Assembly (NCBI GenBank): GCA_022709715.1
Contig: JAKLIH010000004.1
Coordinates: 1 to 53,224, forward strand
Reading direction: 5' to 3'
From: Patescibacteria group bacterium
GTDB taxonomy: Bacteria; Patescibacteriota; Minisyncoccia; UBA6257; JAKLIH01
DNA: 53,224 nucleotides
Both the position numbers and the translations under genes were made by a program. A model generated the notes under the pieces. That model was not told where the DNA came from, made no database searches, and saw only the letters and a program-made list of their open reading frames with translations. Of this stretch, positions 7,010 to 16,775 are shown one piece after another. The first letter of the stretch is position 1; every line of letters starts with the position of its first letter.

Positions 7010-8281
7010 TTAGTAATCGTATTCTCTCATCGCAAGTTGAGCTTCAATTGAGTTTTTAATTTCAATTGAAATAGCGACAATAAGTAAAAGTGATGTACCG
7101 CCGATTTCAAAAGTGGTAACTTTAGTAACTTTTTCAAGAATTAACGGCAACACGGCAATCAAACCTAAGAAGATAGCTCCAAATAAAGTAATTTTTTGAG
7201 ATACTTTGGATAAATAAGACACAGTGTTTTCACCGGGACGATACCCAGGAATAAATCCACCATTTTTTTGTAAATTATCGGAGATCTCCTTTGGTTCAAA
7301 AGTGATTGATGTATAGAAAAATGTAAAGAACACCACTAACACAAAATAAATAGAACTATAGAATACTTTATTTTCGATTAAGCCAGTTACAAATTTAGAG
7401 GCATTAACCAAAAATGTTAAGTTGGTAGTGGCTAACATTTGACCAATTAAGGCCGGAAAAGTTAAAATGGAAAGTGCAAAAATAATCGGAATAACACCAG
7501 CTTGATTGACCTTTAACGGTAAAAAGGTAGTGACGCCACCATACATTTTATTACCGCGAACATGTTTGGCATAAGATACGGTTAACCGTCTTTCCCCTTC
7601 GGTTAAATAAACGACTGCCACCACCATTAATAATGAAATTAATAAGAAAGCGGCTACGCCAACTCAGGCGACTAAAGTTTTATAAGTTAAAATTGTGGTA
7701 AAAATGTCTTTAGGCAATTTAGTAACGATACCGGAAAAGATAATTAAAGAAATACCATTGCCAAGTTTCTTTTGGGTAATAATTTCACCGATAAAAATAA
7801 TCACAAATGAGGCAGCGGTTAAAATCAATACATCGCGTCATAATAGTAAATTAGACGAAATGGTAATGATCTTTTGCATGCGTAAAATATTTAAGATACC
7901 AAGGCCTTGAAGAACTGTTAAAGGTAAGGCTAAATATTTGGTTCAGCTTTCAAATTTACGACGACCTTCTTCACCGTTTTCATGAAATGTTTCTTTGAGC
8001 GAAGGAATAATGATAACTACGAGTTGCATGATAATGGAGGCAGAAATGTAAGGGCTAACACCTAACATGGCAATCGATAGATTTTCAAACGCACCACCAG
8101 TAAAAATGTTAAATAAGCCAAACACTTTGCTTTGTTCTAAAAATCCTTTGATCTGTGACATGTCAACATCTGGAATTGGAATGGCCGCCATTAACCTAAA
8201 AACTAATAACCAAAAAAAGATGGTTAAAATACTTTTGCGAAGTTCTTTGTTTTTAAATAGCTTGATAAAATTTTTAATCAT
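7010..8281 (-). CDS. secY: Protein translocase subunit SecY
   Basis: 423 residues with about ten hydrophobic segments; the channel subunit of the Sec translocon. Recognisable parts are the first helix FFWLLVFRLMAAIPIPDVD, the plug region GVSPYISASIIMQL, KLGNGISLIIF, AVVYLTEGERRLTVSYAKHV before the loop, KVNQAGVIPIIFA, FTFFYTSITFEPKEISDNLQ and GENTVSYLSKV. Four TGA codons are read as Trp, all within residues 110-220. It is the last gene of the ribosomal block, 52 nt after rplO, and is followed by a terminator. Confidence 0.96.
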
Positions 8282-8333
8282 AGTGATTTTTTAGGTAGAT
8301 TGTTTTAAATCGAAAAAATGCAAAAGATAGAAT

Positions 8334-8768
8334 TTATTTTGTAAATTCTACCTTGCCACCAGCTTTTTCAATGACTGCTTTCGCACCATTAGTAATTGGA
8401 CAGTTATTTAAAAATAATTTCTTATCGATTGATGATACTTTGCCAATAATTTTAAATCGGCTAATTCTTTTTGGCAATATTTTTATTTTGCGAAGTGACT
8501 CAAAATTAACTTTAAAATTATCTGGACATTTCTGAACTAAAGTTTTTAGTTGAATTTCAAAAACATCGAGATGTTGAGTTTGATTCGTTGAACCTCTTAA
8601 TTTTGGCAAACGTAAAATTTGCTCTTTGAGTTCGGCTGGAATTTTGCGACCACCATGAGCAGTTTGGCCTTTGCCACCTTTGCCACTGTAAGTGCCTCGC
8701 TTACCACCACGACCAACTCGAGCTGATTTTTTGATTTTATTTTTTGGACTTAAATTATGAATTTGCAT
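8334..8768 (-). CDS. rplO: Ribosomal protein uL15
   Basis: 144 residues. The N-terminal signature NLSPKNKIKKSARVGRGGKR and the Gly-rich stretch GTYSGKGGKGQTAHGG are characteristic of uL15, which binds 23S rRNA late in large-subunit assembly. It follows rpsE directly (23 nt); rpmD (uL30), which sits between rpsE and rplO in most bacteria, is absent. Confidence 0.97.
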   Translation of the reverse strand: MQIHNLSPKNKIKKSARVGRGGKRGTYSGKGGKGQTAHGGRKIPAELKEQILRLPKLRGSTNQTQHLDVFEIQLKTLVQKCPDNFKVNFESLRKIKILPKRISRFKIIGKVSSIDKKLFLNNCPITNGAKAVIEKAGGKVEFTK

Positions 8769-8791
8769 TTTAGTAAATTTAATAAACTAAA

Positions 8792-9430
8792 TTATTCGCT
8801 GACTGTGTTTTCGCTTTCCTTTTCTTCTTCTTTAATTGGTTCGACTTTTATATTCTTTTTTTCATTTTCTAGTTCGTAAATTTTACATACATTTTTCAAC
8901 GCTTCAAAAGTGGCTTTACCATTATTAATGGCATTGTGAGATCCGCTTAAGATTTTACAAGTAATATTTTTAATACCACTGAGTATCATGATATCTCTAA
9001 CTACGCCGCCAGCGATAACACCCTTACCTTCTTTGGCGGGTTTAACAATCACGCGGCTAGCGCAAAACTTGCCTTCGGATTTGAACGGAATGGTATCTTT
9101 GACAATAGGAACGCTTATAAGGTTGCGCATGGCCTCTTTTTTGGCCTTATCAATAGCTTTGGGTACATCAACCCCTTTAGCGGTTCCTAAGCCCACCTTG
9201 CCCTTATTATTGCCAAGTAACATGGTTACGCTAAAGCTCATGTGTTTACCACCAGCGGTAACACGGGTAACCCGTCTAATGTCAGCGATTAATTGATCAA
9301 AATCAGCATTCTTTTCAATGATTTTAGCCGTTGGCGAAACTCGATTATTGTCTCGCTTAGAACTATTGTTGAAAGGTTTGCGACCACCACCAAAACCAGC
9401 TCTTTTTTTATTATTGTCGTTTGTATTCAT
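8792..9430 (-). CDS. rpsE: Ribosomal protein uS5
   Basis: 212 residues. The S5 double-stranded-RNA-binding core shows RVTAGGKHMSFSVTMLLGN and KGVDVPKAIDKAKKEA, and the C-terminal domain shows GKGVIAGGVVRDIMILSGI. It helps decoding accuracy in the 30S body. A basic N-terminal extension (about 40 residues) and an acidic C-terminal tail (about 25 residues) make it longer than the usual 165. It starts 2 nt after rplR. Confidence 0.97.
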   Translation of the reverse strand: MNTNDNNKKRAGFGGGRKPFNNSSKRDNNRVSPTAKIIEKNADFDQLIADIRRVTRVTAGGKHMSFSVTMLLGNNKGKVGLGTAKGVDVPKAIDKAKKEAMRNLISVPIVKDTIPFKSEGKFCASRVIVKPAKEGKGVIAGGVVRDIMILSGIKNITCKILSGSHNAINNGKATFEALKNVCKIYELENEKKNIKVEPIKEEEKESENTVSE

Positions 9431-9432
9431 AA

Positions 9433-9792
9433 TTAAAATTTAATTCCTAATTTGCGTAACTCTTCAGCTAGAATTTTAACGCGACCATGATATTTAAAAC
9501 CACCTCGATCAAAAACGATGGCTTCAATCTTTTTAGCTTTTAGTTTTTCCGCTAATTTTTGAGCGACTTGAACACTTTTTTCCATCTTCTTACCTTTAAT
9601 TTCTTTTATCTCTAAATCAGAAGCTGAGGCCAAGGTTACTTGGTTTTCATCATCAATGGCTTGAGCATAAATATAGTTGTTGGATTTGAAAACCGATAAA
9701 CGTGGTCGAGCAGCTGTGCCCATAACTTTAGCGCGAATGCGTTTATGTGATCTATCTCTTTTTTCTTTTGAAATTTTTACAATATTTTGCAT
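9433..9792 (-). CDS. rplR: Ribosomal protein uL18
   Basis: 119 residues, normal length. Contains RKRIRAKV-like RSHKRIRAKVMGTAARPRLS, SNNYIYAQAIDD and the C-terminal FDRGGFKYHGRVKILAEELR that is diagnostic for this 5S rRNA-binding protein. Position between rplF and rpsE is canonical for the spc operon. Confidence 0.97.
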   Translation of the reverse strand: MQNIVKISKEKRDRSHKRIRAKVMGTAARPRLSVFKSNNYIYAQAIDDENQVTLASASDLEIKEIKGKKMEKSVQVAQKLAEKLKAKKIEAIVFDRGGFKYHGRVKILAEELRKLGIKF

Positions 9793-9828
9793 AATGAATT
9801 AAATTAATTATATTTTATTTTGATATTT

Positions 9829-10374
9829 TTAACCGGCTTTCTTACCACTTTTCTTAATAACTCTTTCGTCACTGTATTTAACACCTTTTAGAGAATAAGG
9901 ATTGGTCTTTCTTTGAATTCTGACTAAAGCAGCGAAGTCACCAACTAATTTTTTAGAAATTCCAGAAATGCTGATAATTGTTTTTTCAACAGTAACAGTT
10001 AAATCTTTGGGGATGTCTAAATTAACGGGATGAGAATAACCAACATTTAATACTAATTTGTCACCTTTTACTTCCGCTTTATAGCCGATGCCTTCAATGA
10101 TTAATTTCTTTTCAAAGCCACTGCTAACGCCAACAATACAGTTGGCAATTAGGGCGCGTTCTGTTCCTCAAATAGCGAAAAATTCTCGGCCAGTTTTTCT
10201 GGGTTTTAAAACAATTTCTTTTTTCTCATCATCAAGAATGAGTTCAACGACATTGTTGAGCTTGTGAGTTAGAGTTCCCTTTTTACCAGTGAAGGTTAAG
10301 AGAGATTGTTTATCATCAAACTCGACTTTGACATCGTCTAATATTTTTATTGGTTGTTTACCTATTTTTGACAT
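9829..10374 (-). CDS. rplF: Ribosomal protein uL6
   Basis: 181 residues from ATG 10372-10374, chosen over an in-frame ATG 24 nt upstream because MSKIGKQPIKI is the family N-terminus. Key segments are FFAIWGTERALIANCI with Trp as TGA, GFEKKLIIEGIGYKAEVKG, VNLDIPKDLTV and LVGDFAALVRIQRKTNPYSLKGVKY. It supports the factor-binding region of the 50S subunit. It ends with a Lys-rich tail. Confidence 0.95.
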
Positions 10375-10384
10375 AATAAAAAGT

Positions 10385-10777
10385 TTAAAAGATTTCAAAT
10401 AATACCTCCCCGCCGAGATTTTGTTTTTTAGCTAATTTAGCGGGCATAATGCCTTTGGATGTAGAAATAATAACAGTTGATTGGGTTTTGGAATTAATCT
10501 CTGGATATTGAACGTAAACTCGTTTGCTGGGTTTGGAAATGCGTTTAATATCGCGAATATAAGACATGTGATTTTTACTATATTTTAAAACAATATCAAT
10601 AAATGATTTCTTATCTTTGGTGCTAACCATAAAATCTTCAATGTAACCTTCTTGTTTCAAAATTTTAAGAATTTCAATTTTAATTTTTGAAGATGGAACG
10701 GTTAATTTTTCTTTTTGGACTCTAACTGCATTTTTAATACGAGTTAGCATGTCACTAATGGGATCCGAAATTGTCAT
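10385..10777 (-). CDS. rpsH: Ribosomal protein uS8
   Basis: 130 residues, the usual length. DPISDMLTRIKNAV at the N-terminus and STSKGIMPAKLAKKQNLGGE near the C-terminus are diagnostic. In many bacteria uS8 is the translational repressor of the spc operon; no regulatory fold was resolved here. It is 10 nt upstream of rplF. Confidence 0.97.
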   Translation of the reverse strand: MTISDPISDMLTRIKNAVRVQKEKLTVPSSKIKIEILKILKQEGYIEDFMVSTKDKKSFIDIVLKYSKNHMSYIRDIKRISKPSKRVYVQYPEINSKTQSTVIISTSKGIMPAKLAKKQNLGGEVLFEIF

Positions 10778-10811
10778 AATAAAGTTATAAATGATTATTA
10801 ATTAGATGGAT

Positions 10812-10997
10812 TTATCAACTTGACTTTTTAACGCCAGGAATTTCGCCCTTAGAAGCGAGTTCTCGAAAACAAATGCGACATAGACCAAAGTCACGCATAT
10901 AACTTCGACGACGACCACAATTAAAACAGCGGTTCACTTTTCGAGAACTAAACTTTGGTGTCTTTTTTGATCTTGCAATTGCTGATGTTTTTGCCAT
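10812..10997 (-). CDS. rpsZ: Ribosomal protein uS14, zinc-binding type
   Basis: 61 residues. CFNCGR and CRIC form the four-Cys zinc site of the short uS14 type. The family nearly always ends in GVKKASW; here the end is GVKKSSW with Trp encoded by TGA followed at once by TAA, which is one of the cleanest proofs that UGA is sense. Position between rplE and rpsH is canonical. Confidence 0.97.
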
Positions 10998-11041
10998 GAA
11001 TAAAATTTAAATTGATTTAAATATAGAATAAAAAATTAGAC

Positions 11042-11617
11042 TTATTTTTTTGAGGAATTAATTGGTTTTAATGGAAAACCTAATTCTTCAAATAATTTTA
11101 TCGACTTTTCTTTAGAATTGGTATTAGTTGCAAAAGTAATTTCAACACCAAAAGGAATTTTAATAATATCTAATGATAATTCAGGAAAAGCATTCATTTC
11201 ACGCACACCGATGGTTAAATTACCGGTTTTGTCAAAGTTTTTTCTTTCAATACCTCAAAAATCTCTAGTTCTAGGTAAAGTAATATTGATAATTCGATCA
11301 ATGAAATCATTCATTTTTCTACCGCGTAAAGTAACATTTAAACCAACTACTGACCCTTCTCTTAACTTAAAACCAGCAATAGACTTTTTGGCTTTACAAA
11401 CTTTTGGTTTTTGACCAGTAATCCGAGTCAATTTTTCGCTTAAATCTTTTACTAAATTATCAGCATTACCTTCGTTGGTGGTTAAAATTCGGCCAATACC
11501 TGAGTTTATACAAACTTTGGTGATTTTAGGCATAGCCAAATCATTATCAACTTTGAAATCATTTTTAAAAGCTAATTTAGCTTTATTTTTATAATTGTCA
11601 GAATATGAGATTTTCAT
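11042..11617 (-). CDS. rplE: Ribosomal protein uL5
   Basis: 191 residues. Contains MPKITKVCINSGIG, ITGQKPKVCKAKKSIAGFKL, REGSVVGLNVTLRGRKMNDF, TLPRTRDF and NLTIGVREMNAFPEL. It contacts 5S rRNA and the P-site tRNA. The residue after TRDF is a TGA-coded Trp where most bacteria have Arg, a variable position. It lies 8 nt after rplX. Confidence 0.96.
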
Positions 11618-11625
11618 AATTAAAA

Positions 11626-11958
11626 TTAATCTAATTTCTTATTACATTTTTTACAAACCCTAATTTTTTTATCTTTATCAATGGTATAACCAACGCGAGC
11701 TGGTTTATTGCAGTGAGGACAAACGAGGGTAACGTTAGAAACATTGATCGGTTTTGGAATTTCAACAACTTGACCAACTTCCCCTTCTTTGCGAGGACGT
11801 TTATGTTTTTTACAGAGGTTTAAACCTTCAACAACAACTTTGCTAAGTTTGGGTAAAGATTTAATAACTTTACCGGTTTTGGAACGGTCTTTACCTTTAA
11901 GAATAATAACTTTGTCGTTTTTCTTTATTTTTAATTTTGGATTGATTTTAGTTTGCAT
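11626..11958 (-). CDS. rplX: Ribosomal protein uL24
   Basis: 110 residues. The KOW motif is in IKKNDKVIILKGKDRSKTGK, followed by VVVEGLNLCKKHKRP and a C-terminal CPHC..CKKC zinc-ribbon-like segment (VCPHCNKPARVGYTIDKD, RVCKKCNKK) seen in many bacterial uL24. It starts large-subunit assembly by binding the 5' end of 23S rRNA. Confidence 0.96.
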   Translation of the reverse strand: MQTKINPKLKIKKNDKVIILKGKDRSKTGKVIKSLPKLSKVVVEGLNLCKKHKRPRKEGEVGQVVEIPKPINVSNVTLVCPHCNKPARVGYTIDKDKKIRVCKKCNKKLD

Positions 11959-11967
11959 GATATTTTT

Positions 11968-12336
11968 TTAAACTAATTCTGGTCCTAATTCAATAATTTT
12001 GTTATAACCCATGTCTTTGATTTCACGTGGCACAGGACCAAATATACGAGTGCCAACTGGTTCTTTCTTGTCATTGATAATGACTACGGCGTTATCATCA
12101 AAACTGATATAGGTGCCATTTTTTCTTTTAAAATTGCGGCGTTGACGAACGATAACAGCTTTAACTACATCTTTTTTCTTTACGGTTTTACGAGGTTTGG
12201 CAGTTTGAACTGAAGCTACAATGACATTACCAATGCCACCATAACGACGTCAATGGCCACCCATAATTTGAATACAACGAATGGTTTGAGCACCGCTATT
12301 ATCTGCTACTTTTAAAATTGAACGAAGTTGGATCAT
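11968..12336 (-). CDS. rplN: Ribosomal protein uL14
   Basis: 122 residues, exactly the family length: MIQLRSILKVADNSGA, IRCIQIMGGHWRRYGGIGN, VVKAVIVRQRRN, FDDNAVVIINDKKEPVGTR, RIFGPVPREI, IIELGPELV. One TGA (after MGGH) is read as Trp. It sits at the subunit interface. Canonical position between rpsQ and rplX. Confidence 0.97.
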
Positions 12337-12394
12337 GATAACAAATTAATTAGATTAATTATACACTAAAACATTAGTATTTTCAAGAGTTAAA

Positions 12395-12646
12395 TTATTT
12401 GAGTTTCTCAACAATAATTCAACTCTTATCTTTGGAAATTGGTCGAGTTTCTTCAATAATAACTTTGTCGCCGGTTTGAAAAGTATTCTCGGGATTATGA
12501 GCTTTATATCGTTTGGAAGTTTTATAATATTTATGATATAAAGGATGTTGTTTTAATCTGGTTACTTCAACTACCGCTGTAAGGTTCATTTTGTTTGAAA
12601 CCACAATACCGCTTAGTTGTCTTTTTTGGACTTTCGAAATATTCAT
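12395..12646 (-). CDS. rpsQ: Ribosomal protein bS17/uS17
   Basis: 83 residues. Contains RQLSGIVVSNKMNLTAVVEV, KRYKAHNPENTFQTGDKVII and ETRPISKDKSW. The Trp in the last motif, conserved in the family (RPLSKTKRW), is a TGA codon; the protein continues IIVEKLK to TAA. Primary 16S rRNA binder. Confidence 0.97.
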
Positions 12647-12667
12647 AAAACAGATTTATTATATAAA

Positions 12668-12850
12668 TTATTTTTTATTAAGAATGGTTAAAATACGAGC
12701 GACAATTTTTTTAAGTTCACCAATTTCTTTAAAATTTTTAACTTTACCAAAACGACTGTTTAAGGTTAAGGTATTTAATTTTTGTTTGCTATCATTTAAC
12801 AGTTGGTTTAAAGCTTTGGTGTCTTTATTTTTAAGATCTTTGATTTTCAT
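12668..12850 (-). CDS. rpmC: Ribosomal protein uL29
   Basis: 60 residues, two helices: KIKDLKNKDTKALNQLLNDS and LNSRFGKVKNFKEIGELKK, then VARILTILNKK. It surrounds the exit tunnel and contributes to the SRP/trigger-factor site. It starts 5 nt after rplP. Confidence 0.95.
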   Translation of the reverse strand: MKIKDLKNKDTKALNQLLNDSKQKLNTLTLNSRFGKVKNFKEIGELKKIVARILTILNKK

Positions 12851-12855
12851 GGAAA

Positions 12856-13266
12856 TTAGCGTTTAATAGTTTTTGTTTTAAATGGTAGCTTGTAGCTAAT
12901 TTGTTTTAAAGCATTCATGGCATCAGCTTCTAAAATACCACCTAATTCGAAAATAACTCTACCGGGTTTAACTTGAAAAACATAATGATCAACATCACCT
13001 TTACCACCACCTTGACGTTTTTCGGGTGGACGTTTTGTGACTGGTTTATCGGGAAAAACTCGAATTCAAATTTTACCACCTTTTCTGATAAAGCGAAGTA
13101 AAATACGACGAGCGGATTCAATTTGGCGGCTAGTAATTCTTTTATTTTCTAAACTACAGATACCGAAATTGCCATATTCGAGATCAACACCGCGACTTTC
13201 GAAATCACGTTTTAATCTTCTGCCCTTTTGAGTTTTTCGATATTTAGTTTTCTTTGGAGTTAACAT
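12856..13266 (-). CDS. rplP: Ribosomal protein uL16
   Basis: 136 residues. Contains MLTPKKTKYRKTQKGR, FGICSLENKRITSRQIESAR, KIWIRVFPDKPVTKRPPEKR and KGDVDHYVFQVKPGRVIFEL. The Trp of KIWIRVFP is invariant in the family and is a TGA codon here. It orients the A-site tRNA. Confidence 0.97.
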
Positions 13267-13293
13267 GATAATGAGTTATTAATTGTTAAATAA

Positions 13294-13992
13294 TTAATTG
13301 GAATTTTTTGAAATTGGCTTTTTACCATTAGCTTTAAAAGCTTCGCCTTTATAGATTCAAACTTTAATACCAATTTTACCGTAAGTACAACGTGTATAAA
13401 CTGTGCCATAATCAACAATAGCTCGTAGAGTGTTTAATGGCAATTTACCTTCTTTGACCCAATCGGATCTAGCAATATCAGCACCATCTAAACGACCAGT
13501 AACAAAAATTTTTGCACCTTTGGCTTCGCGATTAGACATAATGCGTTCAAGATATTTTTTAATTGTTTTTCGATAAGGAATTCTTTTTTCAATATCATCG
13601 CGGATATCAAAAGCTACAATTTGAGCTGATAAAAATGGTTTTTTAACTTCTTCAATATTGATACTGATGCTATATTTATCGGTAATGTGATTTTTGCGTC
13701 TAAATTTGTTTAAACTTTTTTCTAAACTTTTTTTGGTGTCGTCTAATCCTTCACCTTTATGCTTGATGATCATACCGGGTTTAGATGTAAAAATCACAAC
13801 GTTAATTCTATCACCCTTGCGTTCAATTTCAACGGTTTGATAATGGGCCTTCTCGAGAATCTTTTCAAGTTCGCGACGAATCAATTGGTCTTCAGCTAAT
13901 TTTCAAGGAAAATTGCCAAGATCAAATCAACGAGATGTTCAATTTTTATTTATACCTAATCGCTTAACGGTTGGATTAATATGTTGAGCCAT
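13294..13992 (-). CDS. rpsC: Ribosomal protein uS3
   Basis: 232 residues from ATG 13990-13992 (MAQHINPTVKRLGINKNW). Four TGA codons fall on expected Trp: NKNWTSRWFD (two), FPWKLAE, and GKIGIKVWIYKGE. A fifth Trp (ARSDWVKEG) is TGG, so both codons are used. KH domain GMIIKHKGEG is at the centre. It lines the mRNA entry channel. Read with a standard code the gene would be in pieces. Confidence 0.97.
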
Positions 13993-14016
13993 AATTGGAT
14001 AGAATTAAATAAATTT

Positions 14017-14508
14017 TTAATTAATAACTTTTCTTTGAATAATATTTTTACTTTGACCTTTTAATGCTTTAACATGAGTTTTTTCTTTTCTAACAGTTTT
14101 AGTGGTTTTACTAATACGAGATTTTTTCGCTTTTGAAGATAAGTCTTTGGCGTCGATTGTTTTAATCTTTTTCTCATCAATTGGTTTTAAAACTAAATTG
14201 ACGTGACAAGAACGATGGCGAATTAAATAGGCTGAACCTCTAGCTCTAGGCATGGTGCGTTTAAGAATTGGACCATCGGTAACATTGATCCTAGCCACAA
14301 ATAAATCTTTAGGATCTAAATGATAATTGGTAACTGCATTGGCTTTAGCTGATTTTAATAATTTCAAAACATCGACACCAGATCTTTTTGGGCTATACTT
14401 TAATTGTTGTTCGGCTTTTTCTACACTTAGACCTTTAATCAAACGTGCCACCAATCTTACTTTTCGAGGGGCGATTCTAAGGTATTTTAATGATGCAGTA
14501 ATTTCCAT
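14017..14508 (-). CDS. rplV: Ribosomal protein uL22 with a basic C-terminal extension
   Basis: 163 residues; the uL22 core is about 115. Contains LKYLRIAPRKVRLVARLIKG, LLKSAKANAVTNY, VNVTDGP-like RINVTDGPILKRTMPRARG and RHRSCHVNLVLKP. The tail from about residue 118 is rich in Lys, Ser and Thr. It reaches into the exit tunnel near macrolide sites. It lies between rpsS and rpsC. Confidence 0.95.
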   Translation of the reverse strand: MEITASLKYLRIAPRKVRLVARLIKGLSVEKAEQQLKYSPKRSGVDVLKLLKSAKANAVTNYHLDPKDLFVARINVTDGPILKRTMPRARGSAYLIRHRSCHVNLVLKPIDEKKIKTIDAKDLSSKAKKSRISKTTKTVRKEKTHVKALKGQSKNIIQRKVIN

Positions 14509-14542
14509 AGCAAAAATATTTATGATTAATAATTAATATAAC

Positions 14543-14845
14543 CTATTTGGCTGGAGATGTAGATGGACCTTTCTCGGCAGCTTTTTGAAGCTTTCCACCA
14601 TGCTTGATGAATTTGCGAGTTGGTGAAAATTCGCCTAAACGATGTCCGACCATTTCTTCAGCGATGTTAACATTAATGAAATTTTTTCCGTTGTGAACAG
14701 CAAATACAAAACCAATCATTTCGGGAGTGATCATGGAAGAACGAGCTCAAGTTTTAATTGGATCTTTATCGCCAACTGATTTCTTGGAAACTTTCTTCAA
14801 TAATTTTTCATCAACGTATGGGCCTTTTTTAAGTGAACGAGACAT
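14543..14845 (-). CDS. rpsS: Ribosomal protein uS19
   Basis: 100 residues from ATG 14843-14845 ([18 protein letters not shown]). The family motif [15 protein letters not shown] has its conserved Trp as [18 protein letters not shown] and the basic tail complete the protein. It forms part of the 30S head. Confidence 0.97.
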
Positions 14846-14877
14846 AATGAATTGTTAGATAATTTATTAATTAAGAA

Positions 14878-15714
14878 TTATTTCGATTTTTTAGTTTTAC
14901 GACGGGAAACAATAAATTTGTTTGAATATTTATTGACATTACGAGTTTTTCTACCACCAGTCACATTTCCTCATTTATCTTTTGGACGTTTAGTTCCACG
15001 GGGATGTCTACCTTTACCACCACCATAAGGATGATCACAGGCGTTCATAGCACTACCGCGAACGGTTGGGCGAATACCTTTATGACGATTACGTCCGGCT
15101 TTGCCAACACTAATTAAATTATGTTCGATGTTGGAAACAGCGCCGATTGAAGCAAAACATTCTTTGGAAACTTTTCTAACTTCACTGGATGGCATTTTCA
15201 AATAAGCATAGTTACCTTCTAAACCAACCATGGTTAAATAAGAACCAGCACTTCTAGCTAATTTACCACCTTGACCAGGTTTAAGTTCAACATTGTGGAC
15301 TTGAGTGCCACTAGGAATATTAACTAATTTTAATCGGTTGCCCGATTTTAAAGGAGTAGTATCATCACAAATGATTTCATCCCCAGCTTTAATACCTTCG
15401 GATGCTAGAACATAACTTCTAGCTCCATTTTTGTATAAAACTAAAGCAATGAAAGCAGTGCGATATGGATCGTATTCAATGTGTTCAACTTTGGCGGGAA
15501 TGCCTTTATAAATTTGATCAAATTGAATGGTGCGATAATTTTTCTTTACGGCGCCACCTTTATGACGCATAGAAATCTTACCACTGCTGGCTCTACCTTG
15601 AGCTGGTTTAAAACCTTTAACTAAAGATTTTAATGGCTCTTTTTTAGCCAAAACAGTGCGATCAATATCGATATGATGTCTTTTAGTTGGAGTTGTAGGA
15701 TTAAATTTTTTCAT
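14878..15714 (-). CDS. rplB: Ribosomal protein uL2
   Basis: 278 residues. Contains GRASSGKISMRHKGGAVKKN, VEHIEYDPYRTAFIALV, KLARSAGSYLTMVG, RKVSKECFASIGAVSN, and the peptidyl-transferase-near loop GRNRHKGIRPTVRGSAMN with HPYGGGKGRHPRGT. The conserved Trp after RPKDK (WGN) is TGA. It starts 1 nt after rplW. Confidence 0.97.
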
Positions 15715-15715
15715 A

Positions 15716-16108
15716 TTATATAGCTAAATCAATTTTATAACCTTCTTTCAAAGTGACAATCGCCTTTTTATAGCCACCTTTACGAGTTGAGGTTTTCTTA
15801 AAACCAAAACGAGTGGGAGCAACATTTAAAAAGATAATATTAATTTTATCAACTTTAACTTTATAATTTTTTTCTACTAGTTGTTTAATTAAAGCTTTAT
15901 TAGATCTTTTAAGAACAATAAAAACATATTTATTATCAGCAGATAAAGCATTACTTTTTTCAGTGATATAAGGTTGAAGATAGGTATCAAAATGAATATT
16001 AGATAAACTAATATTATTTTTTTCATCTTGATCAGTAGCTTTATCAACGACTGGTGTTTTAGATAATTTTTCTTTTTTGACTGTTTTTTTACCGAATAAA
16101 GGTGACAT
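15716..16108 (-). CDS. rplW: Ribosomal protein uL23 with an N-terminal extension
   Basis: 130 residues; the core starts near residue 43: TYLQPYITEKSNALSADNKY, VFIVLKRSNKALIKQLVEKN, VKVDKINIIFL and the Arg/Lys-rich loop RFGFKKTSTRKGGYKKAIVT. The first 40 residues form a charged extension. It is the main exit-site docking protein for SRP and trigger factor. Confidence 0.95.
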   Translation of the reverse strand: MSPLFGKKTVKKEKLSKTPVVDKATDQDEKNNISLSNIHFDTYLQPYITEKSNALSADNKYVFIVLKRSNKALIKQLVEKNYKVKVDKINIIFLNVAPTRFGFKKTSTRKGGYKKAIVTLKEGYKIDLAI

Positions 16109-16122
16109 AAAATCTTTTTAAA

Positions 16123-16770
16123 TTAAGCTTTTTTAAATAATTTTTCTATATTTTCAATCGCATCTTTTAGGATGACAACGTATTTATAATTAAGAAGAGT
16201 TACTAAATCGATTGAATTATCAACAGTTGTATAAATAAATGGAATATTACGAGAAGCACGAATGATTGATTTGTTGCTATGATTAACGATAATGTAAGCT
16301 AAGCTGTTATTTTTCTTTTTGACTTCAAAAAGAGTTTTAGCAATAGCGTTCATCTCTTTAGTTTTGTCATTTTTGAGTTCAATTGCATCTAAGACAATAA
16401 GTTCGTTATCTTTAATCTTTGAGCTCAATACCATAGCTAAAGCTTTTTGTTTCATTTTTTGATTTACATCTTTTTTGAAATTAGCTTCATTGTGTCTTGG
16501 ACCAAAAGTAACACCACCATGAACTCAAATTGGTGAACGGGTTGAACCGACTCTGGCTCGGCCAGTTCCCTTTTGGCGTCAGGGTTTGCGACCACCACCA
16601 GAAACTTCCGAACGATCTTTGGTGGAAGCTAAGGGTTGACGACGATTACTCAACATGGATGTATAAACTTGAAAAATAGTATCGGGATTGACTTTAACAT
16701 TAAAGATCTTATCATTGAGCTCAATTTGTTCAACTACTTCATTTTTTTGATTTTTAACATCTACTTTCAT
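16123..16770 (-). CDS. rplD: Ribosomal protein uL4
   Basis: 215 residues. The diagnostic segment GGGRKPWRQKGTGRARVGS has its invariant Trp as TGA, and SPIWVHGGVTFGPR has another. The C-terminal half contains MKQKALAMVLSSKIKDNELI. In many bacteria uL4 also represses its own operon; a terminator-like hairpin between rpsJ and rplC (17451-17476) could relate to that. It starts 5 nt after rplC. Confidence 0.96.
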
Positions 16771-16775
16771 AATAT

